Source of the DNA: Streptomyces albireticuli | Lineage (GTDB): Bacteria > Actinomycetota > Actinomycetes > Streptomycetales > Streptomycetaceae | Reading direction: 5' to 3' | NCBI RefSeq assembly: GCF_002192455.1 | Contig: NZ_CP021744.1 | Span: forward strand, 1,364,001-1,428,000 | DNA length: 64,000 bases | Part shown: in pieces, positions 14,782-22,281 of the stretch | Layout: every line of letters starts with the position of its first letter | Numbering within the stretch: the first letter of the stretch is position 1 | Translations under genes and position numbers: made by a program | Notes under the pieces: generated by a model | The model's input: only the letters and a program-made list of their open reading frames with translations | What the model was told of the DNA's origin: nothing | Database searches by the model: none

Positions 14782-15612
14782 GTGTACGAGGACAACACGT
14801 CGGACCTCGTGGTGGCGTCGAACCTGACTCGATACCTCAAAGCTTGGCGCGCTGCGCGCGGAAAAGAGCTGGGGCTGACCGGTCCATTGCCTCAAGCTCG
14901 GGTTCAGCAGGCCAGCGGGAAGAGCGACAAGTGGTACCGCATGTTCGAGGCCGGCACACCGGTCAAGTACGACACGGAAACGCTCCTCGCCATCGCAGAC
15001 TGTCTCGGCCTCGACGACTCGGAGCGCATGACGCTGTTCCTCCTGACGATGGGAGTGCCCGCCCCGGTCAATGTCACCCTCCATGACGACGATGTCCGTC
15101 TCCGCCCCATGACATGGATTCTCGAACAGCAAGGACCTCGGCCCGCCTATATCTCGGACGAGAACTGGGGCATCGTGGCCTTCAACAAGGCCATGGCTGA
15201 TTGGTGTCCTTGGGTCCACGACCCGGAACCCAACCTGATGCGGTACGTCATGCTCTACCCCGAGGCCCGTGGCGTCTACGAGGGGTGGGAGAACCACGTC
15301 CGTGTGTTTCTCGCGATGATCCGCCTGGAGATCGCAAAGCGTGGACACGACACTCCCATTGCTCATCTCCTCCTCGAAGCTCTCGAAGACCCCACTATCA
15401 AGGCCCTTTGGGATGAGGACCCTTCCGTCGTGGCTAATCGCGATGGGCATCACTACCGCCTGCGGCTACCGTTCTTCAACAACCAGCCGATTGACTGCAT
15501 CTCGCAGGTATTTATTCCCAGCGCTCATCCGCACTTGCGGCTTGTTCTCATGACGTGGCCCGAGGGAGTAGACGGATTCATAACGCCGCCGCTTGCCCTT
15601 CATGGAAAGTAA
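14782..15612 (+). CDS. XRE regulator with MmyB-like ligand-binding domain
   Basis: This 276-residue protein has an N-terminal helix-turn-helix (LTRYLKAWRAARGKELGL ... DKWYRMFEAGTPV) and residues about 115-270 resembling the MmyB-like ligand-binding domain of actinomycete regulators (YISDENWGIVAFNKAMADWCPW ... VFLAMIRLEIAKRG). The family is widespread in Streptomyces and often controls an adjacent metabolic gene. A GTG at 14782 has GAAGGAAGG 7 nt upstream. It forms an operon with the thioesterase 3 nt downstream and follows the palindromic operators. The fold is well supported; the ligand is unknown. Confidence 0.75.
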   Translation: MYEDNTSDLVVASNLTRYLKAWRAARGKELGLTGPLPQARVQQASGKSDKWYRMFEAGTPVKYDTETLLAIADCLGLDDSERMTLFLLTMGVPAPVNVTLHDDDVRLRPMTWILEQQGPRPAYISDENWGIVAFNKAMADWCPWVHDPEPNLMRYVMLYPEARGVYEGWENHVRVFLAMIRLEIAKRGHDTPIAHLLLEALEDPTIKALWDEDPSVVANRDGHHYRLRLPFFNNQPIDCISQVFIPSAHPHLRLVLMTWPEGVDGFITPPLALHGK

Positions 15613-15615
15613 CCC

Positions 15616-16020
15616 ATGCCTCGGTTCATCTGCGCCATGCCACTGCGTTGGTCCGACATGGACTCAAACGGGCATGTGAACTCCGGGGCATACTCCACCT
15701 ACGTGGAGGAGACCCGAATCCGCATGTTCTCCGATCTGATTCCAAGTGATCCGCAGGAACGTCTCACCAAGAACTTCTTTGTTTTCGAGCAGACGATTCA
15801 GTTCAGGCGACCTCTCGTCTACCGCGAGAAGCCTGTCACAGTAGAAGCCTGGACCGAAGATGTCGGAGCGGCTCGATTCGTTGCCTGCTGTGAGATCAGG
15901 GATGCCGACACAGTGTACGCATCCTCCCGCACCCTCATGGCGGGCTTCGACTCAATCGCTAACCGAGTTCGCCGCTTCCAGGAAAGCGAGCGAGAGGTTA
16001 TTGCGTCATTCATGGAGTAG
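15616..16020 (+). CDS. Hotdog-fold acyl-CoA thioesterase
   Basis: This 134-residue 4HBT-family protein has the signature RWSDMDSNGHVNSGAYSTYVEE near residues 11-33, with the Asp and His-Val-Asn catalytic context, followed by beta-strands VTVEAWTEDVGAARFV. Such enzymes hydrolyse acyl-CoA or acyl-ACP thioesters in the cytoplasm. It has no obvious role in phage growth and is paired with an MmyB-like regulator, so it looks like lysogenic conversion cargo. A terminator follows at 16075. Confidence 0.85.
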   Translation: MPRFICAMPLRWSDMDSNGHVNSGAYSTYVEETRIRMFSDLIPSDPQERLTKNFFVFEQTIQFRRPLVYREKPVTVEAWTEDVGAARFVACCEIRDADTVYASSRTLMAGFDSIANRVRRFQESEREVIASFME

Positions 16021-16074
16021 ATGCGCGTAGAGGCGAGGCCCGCAGGCCGGCACCTCCGAGACTGAAAAATCATG

Positions 16075-16101
16075 AAGGCCCTTGGCTCAGCCAAGGGCCT
16101 T
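16075..16101 (+). terminator. Bidirectional terminator
   Basis: A perfect 12-bp stem (AAGGCCCTTGGC / GCCAAGGGCCTT) with a TCA loop, flanked by TTTGT on the right. It separates the rightward cargo unit from the convergent HTH gene. Confidence 0.8.
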
Positions 16102-16134
16102 TGTGGTTAAGCTCTGCCGTTCCTGCACTGGCGG

Positions 16135-16620
16135 TCACACGTCCGACAGCGTGATGGCGTCAAGAATCTTTCCCTCTGGCAGCGCCTTGTCCGCAGGCCA
16201 GCGGAAGATGAGAGCGCCATCCCTCTCTTCCTTATCCACGAGCTTGAAGCCGTCCTTGCTCCGAGGATCGTAGTCGATGACCTTCTCGTCACGAAGCAGG
16301 CGAGCCCGCAGACGCTTGGCGGCCAGACGGTGACTGTCCTTGGCTGTCTCATCGCCCATAGCGACCCGCAGATAGGCCATGACGGCCTTGCCTAGGTACG
16401 TGTTGTGGTGACTACCAGACCCCTCCGTGCGCTTGACAGTCCAAGGGATGGCCTTCTCAATCACCTCCCTGGACACGGCCTGGGTGTAGTACCCGCCGAT
16501 GGTGAGGGCCTTGTTCACTGCCTGGCCGCTCACGTCGTACCGGGCGCCAATCTGGTCATCCGTGAGGTCCTGTTCCTTCAGGCGGATCAGCGTGTTGAGG
16601 TCTGGAAGAAGCTTCCCCAC
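16135..16620 (-). CDS. Helix-turn-helix protein, candidate immunity repressor
   Basis: This 161-residue protein has residues 15-45 reading LKEQDLTDDQIGARYDVSGQAVNKAL, a helix-turn-helix of the 'wait for sequence-specific binding' type, followed by a basic central part (HRLAAKRLRARLLRDEKV) and a short C-terminal strand domain. It is a solitary leftward gene between the cargo unit and the late block. Two degenerate copies of the start-associated repeat lie upstream. Solitary HTH genes in this position often encode phage repressors; that role is inferred. Confidence 0.6.
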   Translation of the reverse strand: MGKLLPDLNTLIRLKEQDLTDDQIGARYDVSGQAVNKALTIGGYYTQAVSREVIEKAIPWTVKRTEGSGSHHNTYLGKAVMAYLRVAMGDETAKDSHRLAAKRLRARLLRDEKVIDYDPRSKDGFKLVDKEERDGALIFRWPADKALPEGKILDAITLSDV

Positions 16621-16711
16621 CTGTCTCCCACTCCTTGGTTGCTGCGGCCAGTCGAAGTTCGCTGGCCTGACCCTAGCACTCGATCTTGAGGAACGCCCCC
16701 TCGTCGAATGC

Positions 16712-16726
16712 TCTCACATCCCAAAA
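16712..16726 (-). promoter_or_regulatory. Start-associated repeat, degenerate copy
   Basis: TCTCACATCCCAAAA on the + strand, about 92 nt upstream of the HTH gene and oriented with it. Confidence 0.45.
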
Positions 16727-16777
16727 TGGGACACACTTCACACGCCATGCATCCGATCGGGCTAAGCGAGAGATCCG

Positions 16778-16791
16778 TGTCACATCCCTAC
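16778..16791 (-). promoter_or_regulatory. Start-associated repeat, degenerate copy
   Basis: TGTCACATCCCTAC on the + strand; second copy upstream of the HTH gene. Confidence 0.45.
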
Positions 16792-16818
16792 CCACTCCTG
16801 TCCCCTGGCTACCTCTGC

Positions 16819-16839
16819 GACACCGACATTTATAGTGAG
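16819..16839 (+). repeat. GACACCGACATT element, copy 1
   Basis: A 21-bp element beginning GACACCGACATT and ending AGTGAG. It matches a second copy at 52037-52057 at all but two central positions. Both lie in major non-coding regions in the same orientation. Confidence 0.5.
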
Positions 16840-16969
16840 AAGAAGAAAGAGAGAAGAAGTTAGTTAGAAGCTCTCTAAAAGAACAGGTCAGGCCAGACCT
16901 AGATTCTCAAAGGTTCCTTCTTGTCAGACCTCCTGTTGAGCTCTTCCAGTCGAGGTCCAGGAAGGCATT

Positions 16970-17004
16970 GGCCCCGGCTGCCAGATCAGAACCCAGCCGG
17001 GGCC
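16970..17004 (+). terminator. Terminator-like hairpin upstream of the tRNA
   Basis: A perfect 11-bp stem (GGCCCCGGCTG / CAGCCGGGGCC) with a 13-nt loop. There is no T-run; it may isolate the late block. Confidence 0.55.
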
Positions 17005-17033
17005 ACTCATTCAACCGGCCGAGGCTGATCTCC

Positions 17034-17059
17034 TTCGGCTGCGGCCGGGCAACCTCCCG
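17034..17059 (+). repeat. 26-bp exact duplication, copy 1
   Basis: These 26 bases are identical to 38664-38689, where they encode FGCGRATS in a tail protein. Here they are non-coding and abut the tRNA. Confidence 0.7.
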
Positions 17060-17063
17060 ACTG

Positions 17064-17133
17064 GAATCGCGGTGTAGGCGCGCACTCCTCCCTGTCCGGG
17101 AGGCAGGTCAGGGTTCGAGTCCCTGTCGATTCA
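17064..17133 (+). tRNA. Probable tRNA-Asp (GTC), phage-type
   Basis: A 70-nt cloverleaf can be drawn. The acceptor is GAATCGC / TCGATTC with one mismatch next to the body. A short D-arm (GTGT/GCAC), a 5-bp anticodon stem (CCTCC/GGAGG) with loop CTGTCCG giving anticodon GTC, a 5-nt variable loop, a perfect T-arm (CAGGG TTCGAGT CCCTG) and discriminator A follow. The slightly irregular D-arm, the acceptor mismatch and the non-G discriminator are unusual for Asp, so it may be a degenerate phage tRNA. Confidence 0.55.
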
Positions 17134-17224
17134 CCGATCCCGATGCAGCAGCGCATCACACACAGACATCTGAACCGGATGGTCCGGCCTCGTCGGGATT
17201 CCAACGTCACAAGGGGGTGGGCTG

Positions 17225-17557
17225 ATGCCTCGTGCCAAGAGCATCTGCTACGTCAACGACTGCACCAAGGTCACGGTCCGCTCAGGACGCTGCGACGAGC
17301 ACGCTCCGCCGGCCCGCAAGGGCTGGGACAGGAGGTCCGCCCGGAACAGGTCCCGGCCCGGCGACTGGTCCTCGCGCCGGGCCAGGGTCCTTGCGCGCGA
17401 CCGGTTCACCTGTCAGAAGTGCGGGACGAGGGAAAACCTCCAAGTCGATCACATCGTCTCGGTGAGCCGCGGCGGCTCCTGGGACCTCGACAACCTCTGG
17501 GTGCTGTGCGGCAAGTGCCACGCCCTCAAGACCTACTACGAGGATCGGCATGACTGA
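17225..17557 (+). CDS. HNH endonuclease adjacent to terminase
   Basis: This 110-residue protein has CYVNDC and RCDEH at the N-terminus and the core FTCQKCGTRENLQVDHIVSV, then GGSWDLDNLWVLCGKCHALKT. These are the HNH histidine and asparagine with four zinc cysteines. HNH proteins next to terminases are needed for cos cleavage and packaging in many siphophages. The GGGGGTGGG tract before the ATG serves as ribosome site. It leads the late operon. Confidence 0.9.
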   Translation: MPRAKSICYVNDCTKVTVRSGRCDEHAPPARKGWDRRSARNRSRPGDWSSRRARVLARDRFTCQKCGTRENLQVDHIVSVSRGGSWDLDNLWVLCGKCHALKTYYEDRHD

Positions 17558-17685
17558 GGCCCCCGTTTAAGCCGGGGCCTCAGACCACTGGTAGGCCCTC
17601 GCTCTAATCGAGGGCCTCCGAGACCCCTGTCGATCCAGGGGGCCTACGAGGTCTCTGTAAACGGCAGGGACCTGGCAGGTCCCTG
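17555..17685 (+). repeat. Four consecutive stem-loops between HNH and terminase genes
   Basis: The stems are at 17555-17582 (TGAGGCCCC with a bulge), 17593-17617 (AGGCCCTCG / CGAGGGCCT), about 17623-17640 (CCCCTG / CAGGGG) and 17665-17685 (CAGGGACCT / AGGTCCCTG). A 260-bp gene-free interval surrounds them. They may be terminators or part of the packaging (cos) site. Confidence 0.55.
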
Positions 17686-17788
17686 TTGAAGCCAGGGGCC
17701 TCTCCAGACGGCCTCGGCAGCCTACTCGCCCGAGCACCCACCTGTCCGGTCCGCTCCCCGAAACGCGGCCCGGCCTTAGGGCAGGTCC

Positions 17789-17801
17789 AGTTAGTTCATT
17801 C
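17789..17801 (-). repeat. Second-family repeat (AGTTAGTTCATTC)
   Basis: The reverse complement is GAATGAACTAACT. It lies 17 nt upstream of the small gene preceding terS. Confidence 0.5.
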
Positions 17802-17817
17802 ATGGAGTGATGATGCG

Positions 17818-18000
17818 ATGACCGCCGACGCCTGGGACTCCTGGGCCGACGAGTACGACCAGGAGCCCGCCGGCCTCCGAGCCCAGCACCCCTCGAAGGC
17901 AGCCCTCAAGCGCGAGTGGCACCGCTCCGCGGTGGTCGAGCTGGAGGAGCTGGGTGAGCTGCACGGAGTCTCTCCCGAGCTGCTGAGGGTGGTGATCTGA
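17818..18000 (+). CDS. Small acidic protein upstream of terS
   Basis: This 60-residue protein begins MTADAWDSWADEYDQEPAGL. Its stop overlaps the terS start (TGATG). The short acidic N-terminus and helical C-terminus could bind a packaging protein. No family recognised. Confidence 0.6.
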   Translation: MTADAWDSWADEYDQEPAGLRAQHPSKAALKREWHRSAVVELEELGELHGVSPELLRVVI

Positions 18001-18440
18001 TGGCAACGCGACGCGGGCCGGCGCCGAACCCGAACGCGGTCCGGCGCAACACGGATCACGCCCTTGGTGAGAAGAAGCTCTCGGGTCGGTCGGGGGAGGG
18101 CAGGGAACTGCCGAGGGCTCTGGGCATCTCGACGGCCGGGGCCAAGCGCTTCTGGATGACCTGGGCCGCCTCCCCTCAGTCCGAGGACTGGATGGAGACG
18201 GACTGGGCCGAGCTGGAGATCGTCACCAAGTTGGTGGACGCCTTCTACTTGGGCGACATGAAGTACGCCCCTGAGATCCGTCAGCGGGTTGGTAAGTGGG
18301 GCGCGACCACAGAGGACAGGGCCCGGCTTCGGATGTCTTTCGACAAGTCGGTTGAGGTCGAGAAGGCCCAGGAGGGGCGCAGGAAGCTCTCGGATGAAGA
18401 TATGGATGCAGAGCTTTTCAAGCTGCTGAGTGAGGGTTGA
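18000..18440 (+). CDS. terS: Terminase small subunit
   Basis: This 146-residue protein has a basic N-terminus with the RRGPAPNPNAVRRN motif typical of P27-type small terminases of actinophages, then a helical oligomerisation core (FWMTWAASPQSEDW ... LVDAFYLGDM). It recognises the packaging site and recruits the large subunit. Position directly before terL supports the call. Confidence 0.85.
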   Translation: MATRRGPAPNPNAVRRNTDHALGEKKLSGRSGEGRELPRALGISTAGAKRFWMTWAASPQSEDWMETDWAELEIVTKLVDAFYLGDMKYAPEIRQRVGKWGATTEDRARLRMSFDKSVEVEKAQEGRRKLSDEDMDAELFKLLSEG

Positions 18441-18467
18441 GAACGGTTCTCCCCTGTTCCTAGGGGG

Positions 18468-20036
18468 GTGTTGCCGGTGCAGACAGGCAACCTCCCGAAG
18501 GGTGTTCCGGCACCCAATGAAACACTCGGCTACCAGATCATCCGGTGGGCTCAGACCTACATCGTTCAGCCTGACGGCGATTCCGCGGGCGAGCCGTGGA
18601 AGTTCACGCCGGAGCAGTTGAAGTTCGTTCTCTGGTTCTACGCCCTCAATTCGGATGGTACCTGGAAGTACGCGGCCGGCACTCTTCGCCGGGCAAAAGG
18701 GTGGGGAAAAACGCCCCTCTTGGCCGCGTTGGCGATCGTAGAGTTCATCGGCCCTTGCCGCTTCTCCCACTGGGATGAGAACGGGATGCCGGTGGCCAAG
18801 CGTGTACCACTTCCGGTAGTTCAGCTTGGTGCTACGGCGCTCGATCAAACGCAACAGACGCTTGACATGATCCGGGGCATGTTGTCGGAGTCTCCGGCCG
18901 AGAAGGAGTACGGCCTTGAGATCTCCAAGTCCATGGTCCAGTTCAAGTCGGGCAAGCCCGGCTCGATCGCTCCGAAGGCCACCGCCGGCCGGACCAACGA
19001 AGGCAACCGGCCCTCGTTTTGCGTGATGGACGAGGTGCACCACTGGGTGGGAAGCACGGGAGGTCCGGACTTCTACCAGACCTTGAAGCGCAACATCGAG
19101 AAGACAACTAAGGCCGGTTCGCGTTGGATTACCACCACCAACGCTTTCAATCCCAACGAGGATTCCGTAGCGCAGATCATCTACGAGTCCGACATGGTGG
19201 CGCAGGGATTCTGGCTCTATGACTGCCTGGAAGGCTCGATCGAGGTCGAGGACATCCGGGATGAGGAGAGGGTCAGGGCCGCGCTCATCGAGGCGTACGG
19301 CGACGCCCACTGGGCCGACATCGACGGCCTGACCAAGACCATCCTCTACGACCGTACGACGCCGGATTCCACGTACTGCCGCTTCTTCTTCAACCAGATC
19401 GCGGAGTCCAGCGACGGTTGGATGTCGAAGGCCGAGTGGGATGCCTGCGAGGCCATCAACGACATCCAGGCCGGCGAGCAGATAGCCATTGGCTTCGACG
19501 GAAGTGTCCGCGGTGACGGAACAGCTTTGGTAGGGATTCGCCTGCACGACGCCAAGCTGTTCACTCTCGGGCAGTGGATCAGGCCCGAACACGCTAAGGA
19601 CAGCTGGGAAGTTGACGTGCTTTCCGTGGAGGCCGCGGTGAAGCGGGCCTTCGAGACCTACCGGGTTGAGTGGATGTACGCCGACCCACCGTGGTGGCAG
19701 GAAAACATCGGCCGCTGGGCGGTCGAGTGGGGTGACGACTACGTATACGAGTTCTGGACCAACAAACCGACTCGGATGGTTCAGGCCGTGGAGCGATTCC
19801 GCACGGCCGTGATGGTCGGGGACCTCTCCCATGTCGGTGAGCCCGAGCTGACTCGCCATGTTCTTCAGGCGGTTATCCGCGAAGTTCCTCAAGGCGATCT
19901 CATCACGAAGGACTCGCCACGATCCAAACGAAAGATTGACCTCGCGGTGGCTGCCGTACTTGCACTTGAAGCACGCGCTGACGCGATTGCGGATGGACGT
20001 CTCCAGATCAAACGGAGGCGAGTAGTCGGTTTCTGA
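18468..20036 (+). CDS. terL: Terminase large subunit
   Basis: This 522-residue motor and nuclease has Walker A-like RRAKGWGKTPLLAALA near residue 75, Walker B FCVMDEVHHW near 185, coupling motif TTTNAF near 223, and the RNase H-like nuclease beginning IAIGFDGSVRGDGTAL near 345. It packages DNA into the prohead with ATP and cuts it. A GTG at 18468 is used. It ends in a basic tail, LQIKRRRVVGF. Confidence 0.95.
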   Translation: MLPVQTGNLPKGVPAPNETLGYQIIRWAQTYIVQPDGDSAGEPWKFTPEQLKFVLWFYALNSDGTWKYAAGTLRRAKGWGKTPLLAALAIVEFIGPCRFSHWDENGMPVAKRVPLPVVQLGATALDQTQQTLDMIRGMLSESPAEKEYGLEISKSMVQFKSGKPGSIAPKATAGRTNEGNRPSFCVMDEVHHWVGSTGGPDFYQTLKRNIEKTTKAGSRWITTTNAFNPNEDSVAQIIYESDMVAQGFWLYDCLEGSIEVEDIRDEERVRAALIEAYGDAHWADIDGLTKTILYDRTTPDSTYCRFFFNQIAESSDGWMSKAEWDACEAINDIQAGEQIAIGFDGSVRGDGTALVGIRLHDAKLFTLGQWIRPEHAKDSWEVDVLSVEAAVKRAFETYRVEWMYADPPWWQENIGRWAVEWGDDYVYEFWTNKPTRMVQAVERFRTAVMVGDLSHVGEPELTRHVLQAVIREVPQGDLITKDSPRSKRKIDLAVAAVLALEARADAIADGRLQIKRRRVVGF

Positions 20037-20054
20037 GCCCCGCTCGAAAGGGGC
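20037..20054 (+). terminator. Short hairpin before portal
   Basis: A GCCCC...GGGGC stem just after the terL stop. There is no T-run, so it may be an RNA processing or attenuation element. Confidence 0.35.
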
Positions 20055-20059
20055 CCTAG

Positions 20060-21553
20060 ATGGCTACTGCTGCGCTCGACACGCCGGGCAACGAAGGGGT
20101 TCTCTCCCCTCCCTCCACCCCACAGATGTGGATGGACTACCTTGCCTCGAAGCTCGCTTCTCGTTCCGGCACTTACAAGCGATTTGGCGAGTATTACGAC
20201 GGCAAACACCAGAAGATGCTGTTCGCTCAGTCCAAGTATCGGACCGAGTTTGCTCACATCTTTGAACGTTGGAACGACAACTTTTGCGGGCTGATCATCG
20301 ACTCTGTTAACGAGCGCATGTTCATTGACGGATTCCGTCTTTCGGAGGAGCCGACAGAGGACACGATCGCTCGCGAGATCTGGCAGCGGAACAGGCTGGA
20401 CTCGGAGTCCAACGCAGCGCACCTTGACGCGATGATCCAGGGCGCCGCCTACGCGGTGGTGTGGGCTGACGATGAGGGCAAGGCCGTCATCTCCATCGAG
20501 TCCGCGGAACACATGGTCGTCCAGTACAAGCCGGGCTCGCGCCATGAGATCGAGGCTGCGGCCAAGTACTACGTGGACGACTGGGGACGAGCCTTCTGCA
20601 CCCTGTGGTGGGGCGACAAGGTGCACACCGGGGACTGGACGATCGGGGGCTACTCGATCGACCGGACGGAGCCGAACCCTCTGGGCCGGCCTCCGGTGGT
20701 GCCGATCCAGAACCGGGCCCGTCTGGTGGGCGAGCCGATGTCGGATCTGTCGACGGTCATCCCGATCCAGGACGCGATCAACAAGACCGTCGCTGACTCT
20801 CTCGTCGCGTCGGAGTACGCGGCCTGGCCCCAGCGGTACGTGACGGGTCTGGAGATCCAGGAGGACGAGAACGGCAATCCCATCGAGCCGTTCAAGGTGG
20901 CTGTAGACAAGCTCCTCCAGGCCGAGGACCCTGCCGCCTCGTTCGGCCAGTTCGCCGCTGCCGACCTGAGCAACTACGTGGATCTCGTAGACATGCTCGT
21001 TCAGCACATGGCGAGCATCAGCCGCATTCCCTTCCACTACATGCTTAGGGGCGGCCAGCCGCCGAGCGGTGACGCGATCACCTCTGCGGAAGCCGGTCTC
21101 GTCTCCAAGTCCAAGGAGCGGATGCTGCACTTCGGTGAGGCGTGGGAGGAAGTCATCCGCCTGGCCGTCGAGGTCGAGAAGGGCGGCAAGCGGGAGGAGT
21201 ACGTGGCTGCGGAGGTCATCTGGCGTGACCCGGAGAACCGCACCGAAGCCCAGCACATCGACTCGTTGCTGAAACTCCAGCAGCTCAACGTCCCGAAGCA
21301 ACAGCTCTGGCAGGATGCGGGCTACACGCCGTCGCAGATCGCTCGCTTCGACCAGCTCCTTGAGGAGGAGGCCCGCACCGAAATGGAGCGTGCCGACAAG
21401 TACCAGACTCAGGAGCAGAAGCAACAGATGGCGATATCCCAGCAGGGTGCCGACGACAAGTCGGCCATGTCTGAGACGAAGCTCAAGAAGGACGCCCAGA
21501 AGCCCCCGCAGGGCAACTCGGGCAACGCGAACCGTAGCCGGTTCGAGAAGTAG
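20060..21553 (+). CDS. Portal protein (SPP1 gp6-like)
   Basis: This 497-residue portal has the usual early segment (YYDGKHQKMLF), NDNFCGLIIDSVNERMF, the stem/clip region, IPFHYMLRGGQPPSGDAI and a helical C-terminal barrel. It forms the dodecameric DNA gate of the head. It follows terL and precedes scaffold and capsid, the standard siphophage order. Confidence 0.9.
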   Translation: MATAALDTPGNEGVLSPPSTPQMWMDYLASKLASRSGTYKRFGEYYDGKHQKMLFAQSKYRTEFAHIFERWNDNFCGLIIDSVNERMFIDGFRLSEEPTEDTIAREIWQRNRLDSESNAAHLDAMIQGAAYAVVWADDEGKAVISIESAEHMVVQYKPGSRHEIEAAAKYYVDDWGRAFCTLWWGDKVHTGDWTIGGYSIDRTEPNPLGRPPVVPIQNRARLVGEPMSDLSTVIPIQDAINKTVADSLVASEYAAWPQRYVTGLEIQEDENGNPIEPFKVAVDKLLQAEDPAASFGQFAAADLSNYVDLVDMLVQHMASISRIPFHYMLRGGQPPSGDAITSAEAGLVSKSKERMLHFGEAWEEVIRLAVEVEKGGKREEYVAAEVIWRDPENRTEAQHIDSLLKLQQLNVPKQQLWQDAGYTPSQIARFDQLLEEEARTEMERADKYQTQEQKQQMAISQQGADDKSAMSETKLKKDAQKPPQGNSGNANRSRFEK

Positions 21554-21571
21554 CCCCGCAACGGGGCTTTT
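21553..21571 (+). terminator. Terminator-like hairpin after portal
   Basis: GCCCC-GCAAC-GGGGC followed by TTTT. It precedes the scaffold gene and may tune late transcription. Confidence 0.6.
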
Positions 21572-21583
21572 CATTTGCCCCCG

Positions 21584-21599
21584 AAGTTGGCATATGACA
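21584..21599 (+). promoter_or_regulatory. Start-associated repeat, variant, upstream of scaffold
   Basis: AAGTTGGCATATGACA differs at two positions from AAGTTGGGATGTGACA. It is in the forward orientation, about 20-30 nt before the scaffold start. Confidence 0.4.
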
Positions 21600-21628
21600 C
21601 TTCAGTCGATCCGAAATGGATGATCCGC

Positions 21629-22189
21629 ATGGATGAAAACAAGAACGACCAGGCTGCCGAGGCCGGCTCGGCTAGCGAGGCCAAGCCCGACACGACTGCG
21701 CTTCAGGCAGAGATCGACAAGTGGAAGGCGATGAGCCGCAAGAACGAGGAGCGGTTCAAGTCCGTCTCCCAGGAGCTTGACGGCTTCCGCCAGTCCCAGA
21801 TGACCGATACCGAGAAGGCCATCGAGGCCGCCAAGGTGGAGGCGCGGAACGCGGCCCTCTCCGAGGTGGGAACCAAGCTCGTTGACGCCGAGCTTCGTGC
21901 CGCTTCCTCTGCGGCTGGTGTATCCCTTCCCGGTGCTGAGTATCTGAACTTTGGTTCGTTCCTGGACGAGGACGGCAACCCCGACTCCGCCCAGATCGAG
22001 GCGTTCGTCTCGTCCCTTCCGAAGCCAAGCTCTGCCCCGTCGTACGCGCGGAACATCGGCCTGGGGCGTCAGGGTAGCCCGGCCGCCGGCCAGCTCAGTC
22101 GCGAGGATCTTGCCCGTATGACTCCGAGGGAGATCAACGAGGCCCGCGCAGCGGGTAAGTGTGACGCTCTCATGCGGGGAGAGATCTGA
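21629..22189 (+). CDS. Capsid scaffolding protein
   Basis: This protein of about 186 residues begins MDENKNDQAAEAGS. Residues about 25-70 form a coiled coil (LQAEIDKWKAMSRKNEERFK), and it ends in a C-terminal basic helix (LARMTPREINEARAAGK). The layout matches phage scaffold proteins located between portal and major capsid. The start is uncertain (ATG at 21620 or 21629, or TTG at 21575); none has a strong ribosome site. Confidence 0.8.
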   Translation: MDENKNDQAAEAGSASEAKPDTTALQAEIDKWKAMSRKNEERFKSVSQELDGFRQSQMTDTEKAIEAAKVEARNAALSEVGTKLVDAELRAASSAAGVSLPGAEYLNFGSFLDEDGNPDSAQIEAFVSSLPKPSSAPSYARNIGLGRQGSPAAGQLSREDLARMTPREINEARAAGKCDALMRGEI

Positions 22190-22207
22190 TCTCTCTTTTT
22201 TGCCATG

Positions 22208-22222
22208 AGGTTGGGATGTGAT
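22208..22222 (+). promoter_or_regulatory. Start-associated repeat upstream of major capsid
   Basis: AGGTTGGGATGTGAT, in the forward orientation, 60 nt before the capsid gene and just before a terminator hairpin. Confidence 0.55.
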
Positions 22223-22239
22223 GCCAGCCTCTCCACTTG

Positions 22240-22262
22240 AAGGCCCTTCGGGGCCTTTTTTA
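22240..22262 (+). terminator. Intrinsic terminator/attenuator before major capsid
   Basis: A 7-bp stem AAGGCCC / GGGCCTT with a TTCG tetraloop and a following T-run, 20 nt before the capsid ATG. Confidence 0.7.
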
Positions 22263-22281
22263 TGCCCCAAAGAGGTAACTT

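Larger units (their letters stand above)
16621..17063 (+). other. Control region upstream of the HTH gene and late block
   Basis: This stretch of about 440 bp has no gene. It holds two degenerate start-associated repeats, one copy of the GACACCGACATT element, a purine-rich tract (about 16835-16865), an inverted AGGTC/GACCT pair near 16885, a terminator-like hairpin and one copy of a 26-bp duplication. It lies between divergent units and is a candidate lysogeny and late-promoter region. Confidence 0.55.

Noticed and set aside
17796..19892. 698-residue open frame on the minus strand across terS/terL
   Set aside because: Antisense shadow caused by high GC third positions; composition is unnatural and the plus strand carries clear terminase motifs.
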